NCBI GenBank assembly: GCA_036346405.1
Contig: CM070548.1
Span: forward strand, 65,372,877-65,436,876
Direction of reading: 5' to 3'
Source: Phyllostachys edulis
Lineage: Eukaryota > Streptophyta > Magnoliopsida > Poales > Poaceae
DNA: 64,000 nucleotides
Shown: piece after piece, positions 45,051 through 56,673 of the stretch
Position numbering within the stretch: the first letter of the stretch is position 1
Layout of the letters: every line of letters starts with the position of its first letter
Translations under genes and position numbers: made by a program
The notes under the pieces: model-generated
What the model was told of the DNA's origin: nothing
Databases searched by the model: none
Seen by the model: the letters and a program-made list of their open reading frames with translations, nothing else

Positions 45051-48000
45051 GGTGCTGCTCATGTTGCTAGACTCAGGTAGTTCACATACTTTTATTAATG
45101 CTGCAATTCTAGACACTTTACCTGATAAATAAGAACAAGTACCTCCTATGTCGGTGAGAATTGCTAATGGAGATATACTCAGCTGTAATACAGAACTCAA
45201 AGGATTCACTTGGCTGATTCAAGGACTTACATTCCAACATGATATGAAAGTACTGCAATTAGGAGGATATGACGCCATTCTTGGAATGGACTGGTTGGAA
45301 AAATATAGTCCTATGAGCTGTGATTGGGTTAATAAGTGGGTGCAGTTTCATCATAAAGGACAGCTTGTTAGATTACAAGGATTACCGGAGGATACAAATA
45401 TTACTCTTCAGGAGGTGTCCATCGAACATATTGTTAAATGGCATAAGAGTAATGATCTATGGGCCACTGCTATTATTGAATTTGAAGTTGAAGTCTTAGA
45501 AGAGAACATACCACCCGAAGTTCAACAAGTTATTCAGAAATTTGCCCAAGTGTTCCAGGAACCTAAAGAGCTACCTCCACATCGAAATTATGACCATGCC
45601 ATTACCTTAGTGCCTACAACAGTCCCAGTGAACTCAAGACCTTATCGGTATTCTCCTCAGCAAAAAGATGAGATCGAGAAACAAGTAGTTGAAATGATAT
45701 CCAAAGGAACTGTCAGTCCTAGCATTAGTCCCTTTGCCTCACCTGTATTGCTAGTGAAGAAGAAAGATGGTAGTTGGCGTTTTTGTGTGGATTATCGAAG
45801 ACTTAATGCTTTAACTATCAAAAACAAGTTTTCTCTACCTATTGTTGATGAGTTACTAGACGAATTGCCAGGAACAAAATACTTCTCTAAGTTGGATTTG
45901 AGAAGTGGGTATCACCAAATTCGCATGGTCCCTGCAGATGAGGATAAAACAGCTTTCAAAACCCATCACGGTCATTTTTAGTTCAAGGTCATGCCCTTTG
46001 GCCTTACTAATGCCCCGGCAACATTTCAATGTCTTATGAATTCTATTTTTGCTGCGTACATTCGAAAATTTGTGTTAGTGTTTATAGATGATATACTCAT
46101 TTATAGTCCAAATCTTGAGCTTCATATTCAGCATTTGGAATTGGTCTTTCAAGTATTACAGAAGCATCAATTATATGTCAAAAGATCCAAATGTACATTT
46201 GCAGCACCTCAGCTAGAGTATTTGGGGCACATTATCTCAGATAAGGGAGTGGCCACCGATCCAGCCAAGACTCAGGCTATGCAACAATGGCCAATACCTT
46301 ATAACATCACTGAATTGCGAGGGTTTTTAGGTCTCACCGGTTATTATAGAAAATTTGTGAAGAATTATGGACTATTAGCTAGGCCCCTTACCAACCTGCT
46401 GCAGAAACGTAAAGGGTTTCATTGGACAGAGCAAGCACAGGAAGCATTTCAGCAATTAAAAGAAGCTATGAGTACTGCGCCAGTTCTTGCCTTGCCAGAC
46501 TTCAATAAACCTTTCGTAATTGAGACAGATGCATGTAATTCTGGTATAGGTGCTGTATTATTACAAGATGGTCATCCAGTAGCTTACTATAGCAAAGCCT
46601 TGGGGATAGCAAACCAAAAGTTATCAATTTATGAAAAAGAATTTTTAGCGATAATGATGGCTGTAGACCGATGGAGATCATACTTGCTCAAAGGCCCTTT
46701 CATTATTAAAACTGATCATCGCAGCTTGTGTCATCTCGAAGATCAACTACTCACTTCAGAATTACAACGCAAAGCTATGACTAAACTCATTGGATTTCAA
46801 TATACATTTCAATATAAGAAAGGTACAGACAATACACCTGCGGACGCCTTGTCGCGTGTGGGTCATTCTTGGTGTTAACAAAGATCGATGAGTCCAACCA
46901 AGATGGTCATAGAAGTATTGAATTCTTATGCCGTGGACAAATCGGCCTGAGCATTGCTCCAAGAAGCTGCTATTGCGAATGAATGACCAAGGTTACACAC
47001 TATCTGAAGGCCTCATCCATCACAATGGCAAAATTTGGATTGGCTAACACCGGTCTGCAAACGAAAATTATCCAAGCCTTTCATTAAATCGACTCTGGGT
47101 GGACACTTTCGGTATCACGAGCCACATACCATCGGATCAAGAAGGCGTTAAATTTGGCGGGGACTTAAACAAGCTGTTAACGAGTTTGTCAAACAATGTC
47201 AAATTTGTCAACAATCTAAACATGAAAATTGTCATTCTCCGGGGTTACTCCAACCATTACCAATACCACAAGGAGTTTGGCAAGATATAACAATGGACTT
47301 TGTAGAAGGATTGCCAAAATCTGATGGCTATACAGTAATCTTGGTGGTGGTCGATAGGTATACTAAATATGCTCATTTCCTTCCATTGAAACACCCATTT
47401 ACAGCTATGCAAGTTGCTAAGCTTTTCCTCAATAATGTGGTTAAATTACATGGGCTACCTAAATCCATTGTATCGGATAGGGACAAGGTGTTCACCAGTC
47501 ATTTTTGGAAAGAGTTGTTCAAACAATATGATACTAAACTAAATCTTAGTACAGCTTACCACCCTGAATCGGATGGTCAAAGTGAGCGTGTCAATCAATG
47601 CTTAGAGATGTATTTGCGTTGTCTTGTGGCAAAGATCACCAACCAAATGGTCTTCTTGGCTTCTTATTGGTGAATATTGGTACAATCTGAGTTATCACAC
47701 TACTGTTGGGTGTACACCATTTAAAGCTCTCTACGGGATTGATCCTTATTACAGTATGGTGCCTTCCTTATCGACTTCAAAGTCTACTGAAGCTGATGAT
47801 GTAGTACAAGAACGACAATTCTTTTCGGATCTATTACAACACCAGTTGCACAAGGCTCAAGTTCGCATGAAGCAAAACACTGACAGAAAACGTTCTTTTC
47901 GGGAATTTCAAATAGGTGATCAAGTGCTGTTGAAGTTACAACCCTATGCTCAACATTCCGTGGTGAATCGTTCTTACCCCAAGTTATCCTTCAAATATTT

Positions 48001-48466
48001 TGGACCTTACATCATTCTGGAGAAATTGGGTTCAGTAGCTTATCGATTAGCTCTGCCAGACAACAGTCAGATTCATCCGGTTTTTCACGTCTCTCAATTG
48101 AAGCCATTTACACCGAATTACTCCCCGGTATTCTCCACCTTACCTTCTCCGGCGGCATTGGACATATCTGAATTAACGCCAGAAGACATCTTAGATCGCC
48201 GTTTGGTAAAAAAGGGTAATACTGCACATCTGCAAATACTCACTAAATGGGCATCTTTACCGGCGCAATTGGCCACCTGGGAAGACTATCACATCTTGCG
48301 AGATCGCTTTCCAGATGCTCCAGCTTGGGGGCAAGCTGGGCCTCAAGGGGGCGGTAATGTCATCACCACGGTGGCAACCATGGCGAAGACAAGGAGAACA
48401 ACAAAGGGGAAGGCGGTAGAAACACCAAAGGGAGTCGGCGGGAAGAGTAGCGGGAAGATGAGTTAG
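45051..48466 (+). pseudogene. gypsy 1 pol: PR-RT-RH-IN-chromo, few breaks
   Basis: The aspartic protease has LLDSGSSHTF near 45067-45096. A TAA (45130-45132) follows shortly after, then a long open stretch. Reverse transcriptase runs 45600-46110: GSWRFCVDYRRLN, LDLRSGYHQIRM, MPFGLTNAPATFQ, and the catalytic FIDD at about 46081. One TAG at 45979-45981 stands where a sense codon belongs. RNase H starts near 46520 (ETDACNSGIGAVLL) and the frame stops at 46876-46878. The integrase finger region (46880-47290) is scrambled. The core is open at 47293-47673 (the first acidic residue in VVVDRYTKYA, VSDRDKVF, and E in GQSERVNQ), and a shifted frame 47624-48466 carries the C-terminus and the chromodomain-like tail. 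This last frame continues 36 codons into the 3' LTR. Confidence 0.88.
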
Positions 48467-48730
48467 TTTAAATGGCAAACTTGTAATTTATCAAATGAGT
48501 ATGTAATAGTATGAGGCCCACCTGCCGAGCGTATTGAGGCGTTTTAAACAATCATCACAAGACCGTAAGTTTTGTCAAGAAAATGAAACATGACTTATCT
48601 CCTTTGCCGTCTACTTTCCCCTTCCTGTTCTTCCTTTCTGCTCTTCATTCTTCCTCGCTAACCCCTCTATCATTCCTCGATCCAGTCCACAATACCGGTA
48701 GCAATCGGGCCAACTATACAGGGCATAACA
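48358..48730 (+). repeat. 3' LTR of gypsy element 1
   Basis: 373 bp, starting TGTCATCACC after the purine tract and ending GGGCATAACA before the TACTT duplication. Its first 109 bp also encode the end of the pol frame. Confidence 0.93.
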
Positions 48731-48810
48731 TACTTCCTCCGTTTATTAATAAATGAGACGTTCATTGATTTGCGCTAGCTGGCGTCAAATAATAAAGCAC
48801 GGAGGTAGTA
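48731..48810. mobile_element. short MITE-like inverted repeat
   Basis: TACTTCCTCCGTTTATTAAT at the left and CACGGAGGTAGTA at the right form an imperfect inverted repeat spanning 80 bp. It is of the ACTCCCTCCGT style seen in rice stowaway-like MITEs. The gypsy element has inserted exactly at its left terminus. Confidence 0.5.
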
Positions 48811-49124
48811 ACAATTTCTAAGAAAACAGAAATGATGTCATTTTCAGGCCCGTCGTTTACGTCTGAAAAGCTTCTTTTAGTCCAAACACTCTCGTAGTAA
48901 GTGGGCCCCATTCAGTGTGAGACCCTCACAACATTCTTATCCGCTTTAGCCCGGCCCACACAAAATGCATCACAATCGAAGCCCACTTGCCTCTGCCTGA
49001 TAAGGCCCAGAGAGCAAACAAGTGGTCTACACCCACTGCGGAGCCCACAGTCTCCGAGCTCTCCATCGCTGCACTCACCTTATCGTCGCCGCTGCGCTGC
49101 GCTGCGCTGCGACCCCGAGCCCCG

Positions 49125-50789
49125 ATGGCCGCGCCCCCGCCTGCAGCGCCGCCTCCCGCCATGTCCGCCTTCCTCACCTTCGCCTCCTCCCACGCCTACC
49201 CTTCCCTCCCCACGCCCAAACCCCCCGCCACCAGGCCCCGCCTCCACCTCGCCCCCGCCGGCGTCGCCGCGGCCCCCAACGCCGTCTCCCACCGCGCCTC
49301 CTCCAATGACCGCCTCCGCGGTCTCGTCCGACGCTGCGAGCTCGAAGAGGCCCTCCGCCTCGTGGAGTCCGTGGCGGGCATAGACCCCGCCCCCGCGGGG
49401 CCCTGCGCCGCGCTCATCAAGAAGCTCTGCGCGTCCGGGCGCACCGCGGAGGCCCAGCGCGTGCTGGCCGCCTGCGAGCCCGACGTCATGGCGTACAACG
49501 CCATGGTCTCCGGGTACTGCGGCGCGGGGCAGCTCGACGCCGCGCGACGGCTCGTCGCGGGCATGCCCGTGGACCCCGACGCGTACACCTACAACACGCT
49601 CATCCGGGGCCTCTGCGGTCGCGGCCGGACCGAGAACGCCCTCGCGATGCTCGACGATATGCTCCGCCGCGGCTGCGTGCCCGACGTGGTCACCTACACC
49701 ATCCTGCTGGAGGCCACGTGCAAGAGGAGCGGGTACAAGCAGGCCATGAAGCTTCTCGACGAGATGCGCGCCAAGGGGTGCGCCCCGGACATCGTCACCT
49801 ATAACGTCGTCGTGAACGGCATCTGCCAAGAAGGCCGGGTTGACGATGCCATCGAGTTCTTGAAGAGCCTGCCGTCGTACGGGTGCGAGCCGAACACCGT
49901 CAGCCACAACATCGTGCTGAAGGGCTTGTGTACTGCAGAGCGGTGGGAGGACGCCGAGGAGCTCATGGCTGAGATGGGCCAGAAGGGTTGCCCCCCAAAC
50001 GTGGTAACGTTCAATATGCTCATCAGTTTCTTGTGCCGGAGAGGATTGGTTGAGCCCGCGATGGAAGTTCTTGAGCAGATCCCCAAGTACGGGTGCACAC
50101 CTAATTCCTTGAGTTACAACCCGCTTCTTCATGCATTTTGCAAGCAAAAGAAGATGGATAAAGCGATGGCGTTTGTGGAGTTAATGGTATCCAGGGGCTG
50201 TTACCCGGACATCGTTTCATACAACACTCTGCTTACTGCACTCTGCCGCAGTGGGGAGGTTGGCGTTGCTGTTGAATTGCTTCATCAACTCAAGGACAAG
50301 GGCTGCACTCCCGTCTTGATTAGTTACAACACGGTCATCGATGGCCTTACTAAGGCTGGCAAGACAGAGGAAGCACTAGAGCTGCTGAATGAGATGGTCA
50401 GCAAAGGGCTCCAACCGGATATAATCACTTATTCGACAATTGCTTCTGGTCTTTGTAGAGAAGATAGAATTGAAGAGGCAATTAAAGCACTTTGTAAAGT
50501 GCAAGATATGGGCATAAGGCCCAGCACGGTGCTGTACAATGCGATACTTCTTGGGCTTTGCAAAAGGCGTGAAACATACAATGCTATCCATCTGTTTACT
50601 TACATGATATGGAATGGCTGTATGCCGAATGAATCGACTTACACTATATTGATTGAAGGCTTGGCTTATGAGGGCTTGGTCAAGGAGGCACGGGAATTGC
50701 TGGGTGAATTGTGCTCTAGAGGAGTTGTGAATAAGAGCTTGATAAAGAAGGGAGCCATTAGGTTGCTTGATGGAACTATGCATACTTGA
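49125..50789 (+). CDS. P-class pentatricopeptide repeat protein
   Basis: PPR proteins bind organellar RNA in a sequence-specific way and act in processing, stability or translation. This is a single uninterrupted exon of 554 codons plus stop. I chose the ATG at 49125 (GATGGCCGC context); the in-frame sequence upstream has no ATG start. The N-terminus (about 1-55) is Ala/Pro/Ser-rich with basic residues and few acids, fitting a chloroplast or mitochondrial transit peptide. Two degenerate repeats are followed by twelve clear 35-residue P-type motifs (from about residue 120 to the end; for example YNTLIRGLCGRGRTENAL, YNTVIDGLTKAGKTEEALEL). There is no E, DYW or SMR domain. Sequence and architecture resemble Arabidopsis At1g09900, from memory. 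GC content is very high at the 5' end and falls steadily towards the 3' end, as in many grass genes. The frame is intact. Confidence 0.93.
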   Translation: MAAPPPAAPPPAMSAFLTFASSHAYPSLPTPKPPATRPRLHLAPAGVAAAPNAVSHRASSNDRLRGLVRRCELEEALRLVESVAGIDPAPAGPCAALIKKLCASGRTAEAQRVLAACEPDVMAYNAMVSGYCGAGQLDAARRLVAGMPVDPDAYTYNTLIRGLCGRGRTENALAMLDDMLRRGCVPDVVTYTILLEATCKRSGYKQAMKLLDEMRAKGCAPDIVTYNVVVNGICQEGRVDDAIEFLKSLPSYGCEPNTVSHNIVLKGLCTAERWEDAEELMAEMGQKGCPPNVVTFNMLISFLCRRGLVEPAMEVLEQIPKYGCTPNSLSYNPLLHAFCKQKKMDKAMAFVELMVSRGCYPDIVSYNTLLTALCRSGEVGVAVELLHQLKDKGCTPVLISYNTVIDGLTKAGKTEEALELLNEMVSKGLQPDIITYSTIASGLCREDRIEEAIKALCKVQDMGIRPSTVLYNAILLGLCKRRETYNAIHLFTYMIWNGCMPNESTYTILIEGLAYEGLVKEARELLGELCSRGVVNKSLIKKGAIRLLDGTMHT

Positions 50790-51598
50790 AAGGATGATCA
50801 GTAGGGGTATGAGGATCTGCGAATATGTTTTTGTGCATCTTCAGCAGGAGAGGAGATTTTATTACGTGTACACTTTATGATATCTTACTTGATGCTGCTC
50901 TCTTATTAACATGTGAGTGCCTTTTCTGAAGTTTCTAGCATACGGTCTATTCCAATCTTCAAACTGCTAGTAACCCGCGCACAATATTTTTTGTCACATT
51001 TAACATACTCCATAATATTATCTATTTCTTGTACATGATTTCATGTTTCACATGCTGGTGCTTAAATGATCTATCATACTAATATACTATGTCTAAGCTA
51101 CATTTTAGAGTTATTCTGATTGGAAATATAGTTATTGCTTCAGTATGTATATGTTGCTTTGTATGAACTAGAGGAAATAAGGGATGCCTCGAGTAACAGT
51201 GACCTCCATTTTCTGTACTCGTCAGTCCTCACACTTGAAAACCAGAGTCTAATCTAATTCAAACAACTTACGCTGCTTTGCCAGCTGCAGTTATGCAGAA
51301 ATAACTGAGAAAATTCCATTTTTTTACTTTGCCTGTCCTAAGAATCCAAGAACTAATATACCTTAAAATTATTTTAGTTTTCCTTATCTATCCAATGAGT
51401 TTCTTGTTACTAGCCAATAAACATAATATAGGTTCTAAATTTGGAAAATTAATATGTATAAGGTAATTATTCCTACATATGAAAGTTGCATATATAATTT
51501 GCATTTGATAAACAAGCCACATGCACAGATAATCTAATTATCCACAAAAGATCCTTCAAGTAACATACACGTATTTATCTACAAAATATCCCACAAAC
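50790..51598. other. PPR 3' flank
   Basis: The probable 3' UTR occupies the first few hundred bases. It is AT-rich with no further ORF or recognisable repeat. Confidence 0.5.
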
Positions 51599-52690
51599 CA
51601 TAGTTACTGGATTCGCGACAACCATCTTCGAACCCCGATCTGGATCGTGCAATCTCATTCGGGGTTCGTACGCGATCTGGTTTGTCAAAAAGTGGCGAAC
51701 CCATAAAATCAAGGTGGTGAGGAAATGGAGGAGATGAAGGGGAGAGAGAAAACTAGCCTTAGGGCATGTACAATGGTATAGACAGCTGTTGTCTATAGCA
51801 ACTCTCCATGTCACTGTGAAGAAAGACTAAAGACAAACTCATACAATGGTACAGACATTTCTTTGTCTTTTTAGTTGTCTTTATAGAACACACAATCTTT
51901 TAATACTTTTCTTGTTTCTTGTGCTATAGTCGACTACAGTATTGTAGACAACATCTTTCTCTCTCTTCATTCTCTTTCATTCATGTCAGCAAAAATCCTA
52001 AGTGGCAATGACTATGGACGGCTGGCATAAGCCCATTGTACATGCTCTTAGCAACATCTGTTTCTTTCCGTCGTCGCTATCGCCGCCGCTGTCGCTCATC
52101 TTCTTCATTGCTCGCCGAAGCCGTGGTTGTCATTTGCATGTCCGTTATTCTTTGCCGCCAAAGCCATCGTCGTCATTGCTTGCGATAAAGTCGATGGCTC
52201 TGTTCGGTTGCGAACTCTCTCTCACTCCATCTTCTTGTGGCGAGCACGGGAGGTAGGAGCTTGGGGGGGTGGGGGGTGGATAGGCAGAGTCACAGTAGAT
52301 AAATATATTGGGAGGGAGGGAGATAGATGGGAGGCGGCTGCCTGCCTGTCTAGGTTTTCCAAGGGCAGGAGCCAGGGAAGGATGGGCCATGTGGATTGAG
52401 TGGGCTGTGGACATTACTGATTGAGTTTTTTTTTCTTTTTTTTTCTACAACTTTGCAAGGATCTTTTGCATATAAAACTTTGTGGTTTGCTTAGTATTTT
52501 CAACTATCTAGAGAGAAAATATGGTGCGTACTAGAATTGGTGTACCGGAAACGTTGGGTTCGCAAACCCCGTCTCCGATTCGCAAACCAAAGAGGTATAC
52601 CCCCTGACGAATCCTATTTTTGTGAAGTGGCGTACCGCGAACCTCGAACCCGAATCGCGAACCCAACGAACCACGAATCTGGTAACTATG
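51599..52690. mobile_element. TIR element of unknown superfamily
   Basis: CATAGTTACTGGATTCG at 51599 and the reverse complement of CGAATCTGGTAACTATG ending at 52690 form a 17-bp inverted pair with two mismatches. Similarity continues as scattered GATTCG/GGTTCG strings for about 100 bp. It contains a MITE at 51762-52047 and otherwise short ORFs without domains. I could not define a target duplication. Confidence 0.55.
51762..52047. mobile_element. tourist-like MITE, TSD TTA
   Basis: A 286-bp element with terminal inverted repeats GGGCATGTACAATGG and (reverse-complemented) GAGCATGTACAATGG. TTA flanks it on both sides (51759-51761, 52048-52050). The 3-bp TTA/TAA duplication and the terminus fit the PIF/Harbinger superfamily. 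An internal near-repeat (CAATGGTATAGACA and CAATGGTACAGACA) is also present. Confidence 0.85.
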
Positions 52691-53398
52691 CCACCAACTC
52701 AAGAAGTGGAGAGGTACATGATAAACTCACCATCACCACTAAGTCCTTTTATATATGCATGTAACGCACATATTTGCTTTGTTTGACTGTCAGTTACATA
52801 TTCTATTCCAAGAAAAAATTACACACTAAAATGATCATTGCGTTGATAAGAATTGAGATGGGTAGCCAGAGGTGGTGACTTTCCTGTGTGCCAATTTACT
52901 GATGGGACTTTCTCCAAGTGAGTATGTGATAATGTGAACGAGAATGCTTTGTGGATTCCCACTGAATATCTAAAGAGCACACGTGGATTCCTGCTAGGAA
53001 CCATGAAAAAAATAGACAGTTTGCCAATTTGGATTAAAAAAATTCCCAGCTGGTTACTAGCCAGAACTAGATATTCATTCAAATCTGAATTGCATTACAA
53101 TCTGAAATTCAAAAAAGACAGTTTTCAAATTTGGATTTATCTATGGGAAACTGGCCAGTGGTGTGAAGTGTGATTCAAAACCTTGTCCTCAATGAGTTTC
53201 TGTTCGTTCTTGGGATGAGAGAAATGATGAAATTGTCGGGTTCAGGTCCTCCATATCAACCGTTCGAGTGCAAAAACAACACTTGATATCTGTTAGGTAC
53301 TGTAAAAAAATTGTAGATAGTATCAAGGTAATTGTACGGTGTAACCTCTGCCATTATGATCTGCTTTGGAAATGGTTCCAATCATCTATTTAGTTTTG
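52691..53398. other. no gene recognised
   Basis: AT-rich, short ORFs only. A pair of similar strings (TTTGCCAATTTGGATTAAAA near 53020 and TTTTCAAATTTGGATTTATC near 53122) suggests old duplication. TTTTG at 53394-53398 is the left target duplication of the next element. Confidence 0.5.
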
Positions 53399-53837
53399 TG
53401 TCAGGATTCTGGATCAAGGAAGAGGGATTGGAACGCAGATTGTAATCGTGTAATGGAATCGGTCGCTGCCTAGAGCCTCGGCTGACCTTGTACAGAGGCG
53501 CCAATGACAAAGATCGACGGCCAAGTTCAGGATGAATGTCGAACAACACAGAAGAGAGAAATTGGGTTTTCTCATAATTTTTTGCTTAAATCAAAGTGTC
53601 TCTCTCCTTTAAATAGAGAGATCCTAACAAATTGGACTAGGAAACGAATTCGAATATGAAAACAAAACTAATACATAATTCCGAATTTAGTTATGAACTA
53701 AAAAGGAAACTAACAGTGCCAACTATTCCTAATCTGACAACGCAGCAGAATTTGCCGAAGCAACCGAACCGGACATTCCTAGCGCTACGTCCAGCATCTT
53801 CTTCCTTCTTCGCCCATATGTGATGCCCCACATGACA
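53399..53837 (-). repeat. 3' LTR of gypsy element 2
   Basis: 439 bp. It is nearly identical to 58314-58759 except for one diverged block (about 53480-53545), where the other LTR reads GACGCGGCAGAGGCGCCGTT. Confidence 0.9.
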
Positions 53838-53839
53838 TC

Positions 53840-56640
53840 TCTCCCCTCCTTTGAAAATAGCTTGTCCTCGAGCTTAAATAAAGGGTATAGTTGCTGAAAT
53901 TGCTCCAAATCTCCCCAAGAAGCACTTGTTTCAGGTGCATTTTCCCATTGAACCAAATCTGAAGACGGTCACGAGCTTGACGAGACTTAAGGACTTTAGC
54001 TGGTAAAGGACAAACCCGACCATGCAAAAGTATCGGCAGTGGTGGAGGTGACGATGGTGATGGACCGATAAACGGCTTCAACAAACTAACATGAAACATA
54101 TCATGAATCTTTGCTCGAGCTGGTAATTGTAAATGATATGCCACGGAACCCACTTTCTGTAGAATTTGATAAGGCTCGAAATAATGAGGTCCCAATTTCC
54201 CTTTGGTAGACAGAGACAAGGATGCGGTGGGTGGGTTATGTAAACGAAGCCATACCCATTGACCTTCCGAAAATTCCAGCTCACGATGACCTTTGTCGTA
54301 ATACCGATTATAGGTTTGCTGAGCGAGAATCAAACAGTCATGAATTTCAACCAAAAAAATTATTCCGATCCTTGAGGAGTTGGTCCACTGCCAGCAATCG
54401 TGTGGTGCTTGGTTGATAGGAACGCAAAGTCGGTGGTTCTCAGCCATAAACCACTTTAAACGGTGAAGTACGGAGCAATGTCTGAAAGGATGTATTATAA
54501 CAATATTCGGCCCAAGGTAACTAATAAAGCCATTGTTTAGGGCGATCTCCAGTAAGGCAATAGAGATACATAACAATGATCTTGTTAACCACTTCCGATT
54601 GACCATCTAATTGGGGGTGAAAAGCGGAACTGAGGTTAAGCTGAACACCGACTAAATGAAAAAGTTCTGACCAAAAAGTTCTTGTAAAAACTGTATCACG
54701 GTCATTGACAATGGATGTCAGAATACCACGGAGATGAACAATTTCACTAAAAAACACTTGAACCACTGAGTATGCTGTGTACGGATGAGCCAGAGGAAGA
54801 AAATGGGCAAATCTGGAAAAACTATCCATAACCGTAAGAATGACTGTTTTACTATGAATACAAGGAAGTCCTTCAATGAAATCCATTGATACGTTGGCCC
54901 AAACAATGGACGGTACCTCCAATGGTTGAAGCAAGTCGGCCAGATGCAAATGTTCGCCTTTATTGCGTTGACAAACATCACAAGCGTGTATGTAATCTTG
55001 ATCGATTGCCCGAGCATGCAACACATGAAAATCTGCCTGGAGACGCTGAAGAGTTTTATGAATACCTTCATGTCCCGTACCATGTGCGAGCTGAACAATG
55101 GATTGTAATAATACAGCCGTCCTTGGTGTGTAAGCACAGCTATTGAATGTAATAAGGCCATTTGTAATTGCCCATGGACCATGCTGGTGAACAGCTTAGC
55201 CTCTATTGCGGTGCATAGCGATTGCAAGGCTGGATCATCCTAAAAGCTAATACGCAGCTCATCAAATAAAGAGAATCGCGGTGAAGACAGAGCCAAAGAG
55301 ACCGGCTGTATCTCGGAGTCCTGTTTGGACAAGGAATCGACTACCACATTGGTGCTGCCGGGTTTGTATTCAACGGAAAAATCATAACCCAATAATTTAC
55401 TGGCCCATTGATGTTGCGGAATTGTCGAAAGCCGTTGATCAAGCAAGAACTTTAAACTGTAATGATCAGTACGTACCAAAAACGATGCCCCCACAAATAA
55501 GGATGCCAATGACGAACCACTTGGACGAGACCGATTAGTTCCTGTTCATATGCTGCTAGAGAAGTATGTCGTGGTGCAATCGGACGACTGAAAAATGCCA
55601 CAGCACCTGTGTCTTGATGTAAGACAACGCCAAAGCCAAAACCTGATGCATCACACTTAACAATAAAATCACTATTGAAGTTCGGTAATTGTAATACCGG
55701 GGCCTATGTTAATGCTGATTTGAGGCAAAGAAAGGTCTCCTGAGCTTTTGATGTCCAAAGAAAAGCCTCTCGTTTGAGCAACTTAGTCAATGGAGCCGCA
55801 ATAATACCAAAATTACGAATGGACTTTTGGTAATAACCGGCCAACCCAAGAAAACCACGGAGCATCCGGATTGATGTAGGAGTTGGCCATGTTGATACGA
55901 CATTGATTTTGGCATTGTCAACCGCCACACCTTCGGCCGAAACTACGTGGCCCAAATATGCCATCGAGGTTTCACCAAAGGAACATTTGGAACGTTTAAA
56001 AAACAAGCGATGGCGTTGAAGACGTTGTAATACCGTGCGAAGATGTCGTAAATGTGCTGACCAAGTAGGGCTGTAGATGAGAATATCATCAAAGAAAACC
56101 AACACGTAGTGACGAAGAAAATCTTGGAGCATGGTATTTATAAGAGCCTGGAATGTTGCGGGAGCATTGGTAAGATCAAATGGCATGACAAGAAATTCAA
56201 AAAGACCCTGATGAGTGCGGAAAGCGGTCATCTCAATGTCAGCCGGGTGCATTAACACTTGATGATATCCGGAACGTAAGTCCAATTTTGTGAAGAATTT
56301 TGCACCACAAAACTCACTGAGTAACTCGTCAACGATCATAATAGGAAAATTATCTTCGATCATTTTGTCGTTGAGGTTGCGATAATCCACACAAAAACGC
56401 CAAGAACCATCTCGCTTCTTGACCAATAAGACCGGTGAAGAGAAGGCTGATGAAATGCGGTGGATGGTTCCTTGTTGAAGCATATCCACACATTGACGTT
56501 CAAGCTCGTCCTTTTGCAACTGTGCATAACGGTATGGTCGGACGGCAATGGCCAATGGCATCAGTACCTTTTTTGAGGTGAATGTGGTAGGAGATCTCTT
56601 GGATGGGCGGCAGACCATGGGGCTCAACTAAAAGGTCAGT
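53840..56640 (-). pseudogene. gypsy 2 pol: RT-RH-IN, several stops
   Basis: On the minus strand: reverse transcriptase at 56627-55704, open for 307 codons, with GSWRFCVDYRNLN, LDLRSGYHQVLM and the catalytic FFDD (about 56100). RNase H lies at about 55680-55240 (FLVRTDHYSLKFLLDQRLS). The integrase finger (CDVCQRNKGEH) and core are at 55024-54521, with acidic residues in TVMDSFSRFA, VNDRDTVF and GQSEVVN. The C-terminal part is at 54606-53785, with AYHLQLPARAKIHDMFHVS. Stops and shifts separate RT from RNase H, RNase H from integrase, and the core from the C-terminus. The RT stretch is the best preserved and lacks internal stops. Confidence 0.88.
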
Positions 56641-56673
56641 GAAGTTGTCGAGAAGATCATCCGGAAGGTTGGT

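Larger units (their letters stand above)
43198..48730 (+). mobile_element. structurally complete Ty3/gypsy element, TSD TACTT
   Basis: The 5,533-bp element has two LTRs (371 and 373 bp; TGTCATCACC...GGGCATAACA), flanked by TACTT at 43193-43197 and 48731-48735. Inside are a tRNA-iMet primer site at 43572-43583 (TGGTATCAGAGC), gag, protease, reverse transcriptase, RNase H, integrase with a chromodomain-like tail, and a purine tract at 48341-48352 (TCAAGGGGGCGG). The size and the ATWE..FP-type tail suggest a chromovirus of the small (Reina-like) kind, which is inference. LTR differences are clustered in a few spots and the rest is nearly identical, so insertion was fairly recent. Confidence 0.93.

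Noticed and set aside
48987..49124. N-terminal extension of the PPR frame
   Set aside because: The frame is open upstream but has no ATG there; the first in-frame ATG is 49125.
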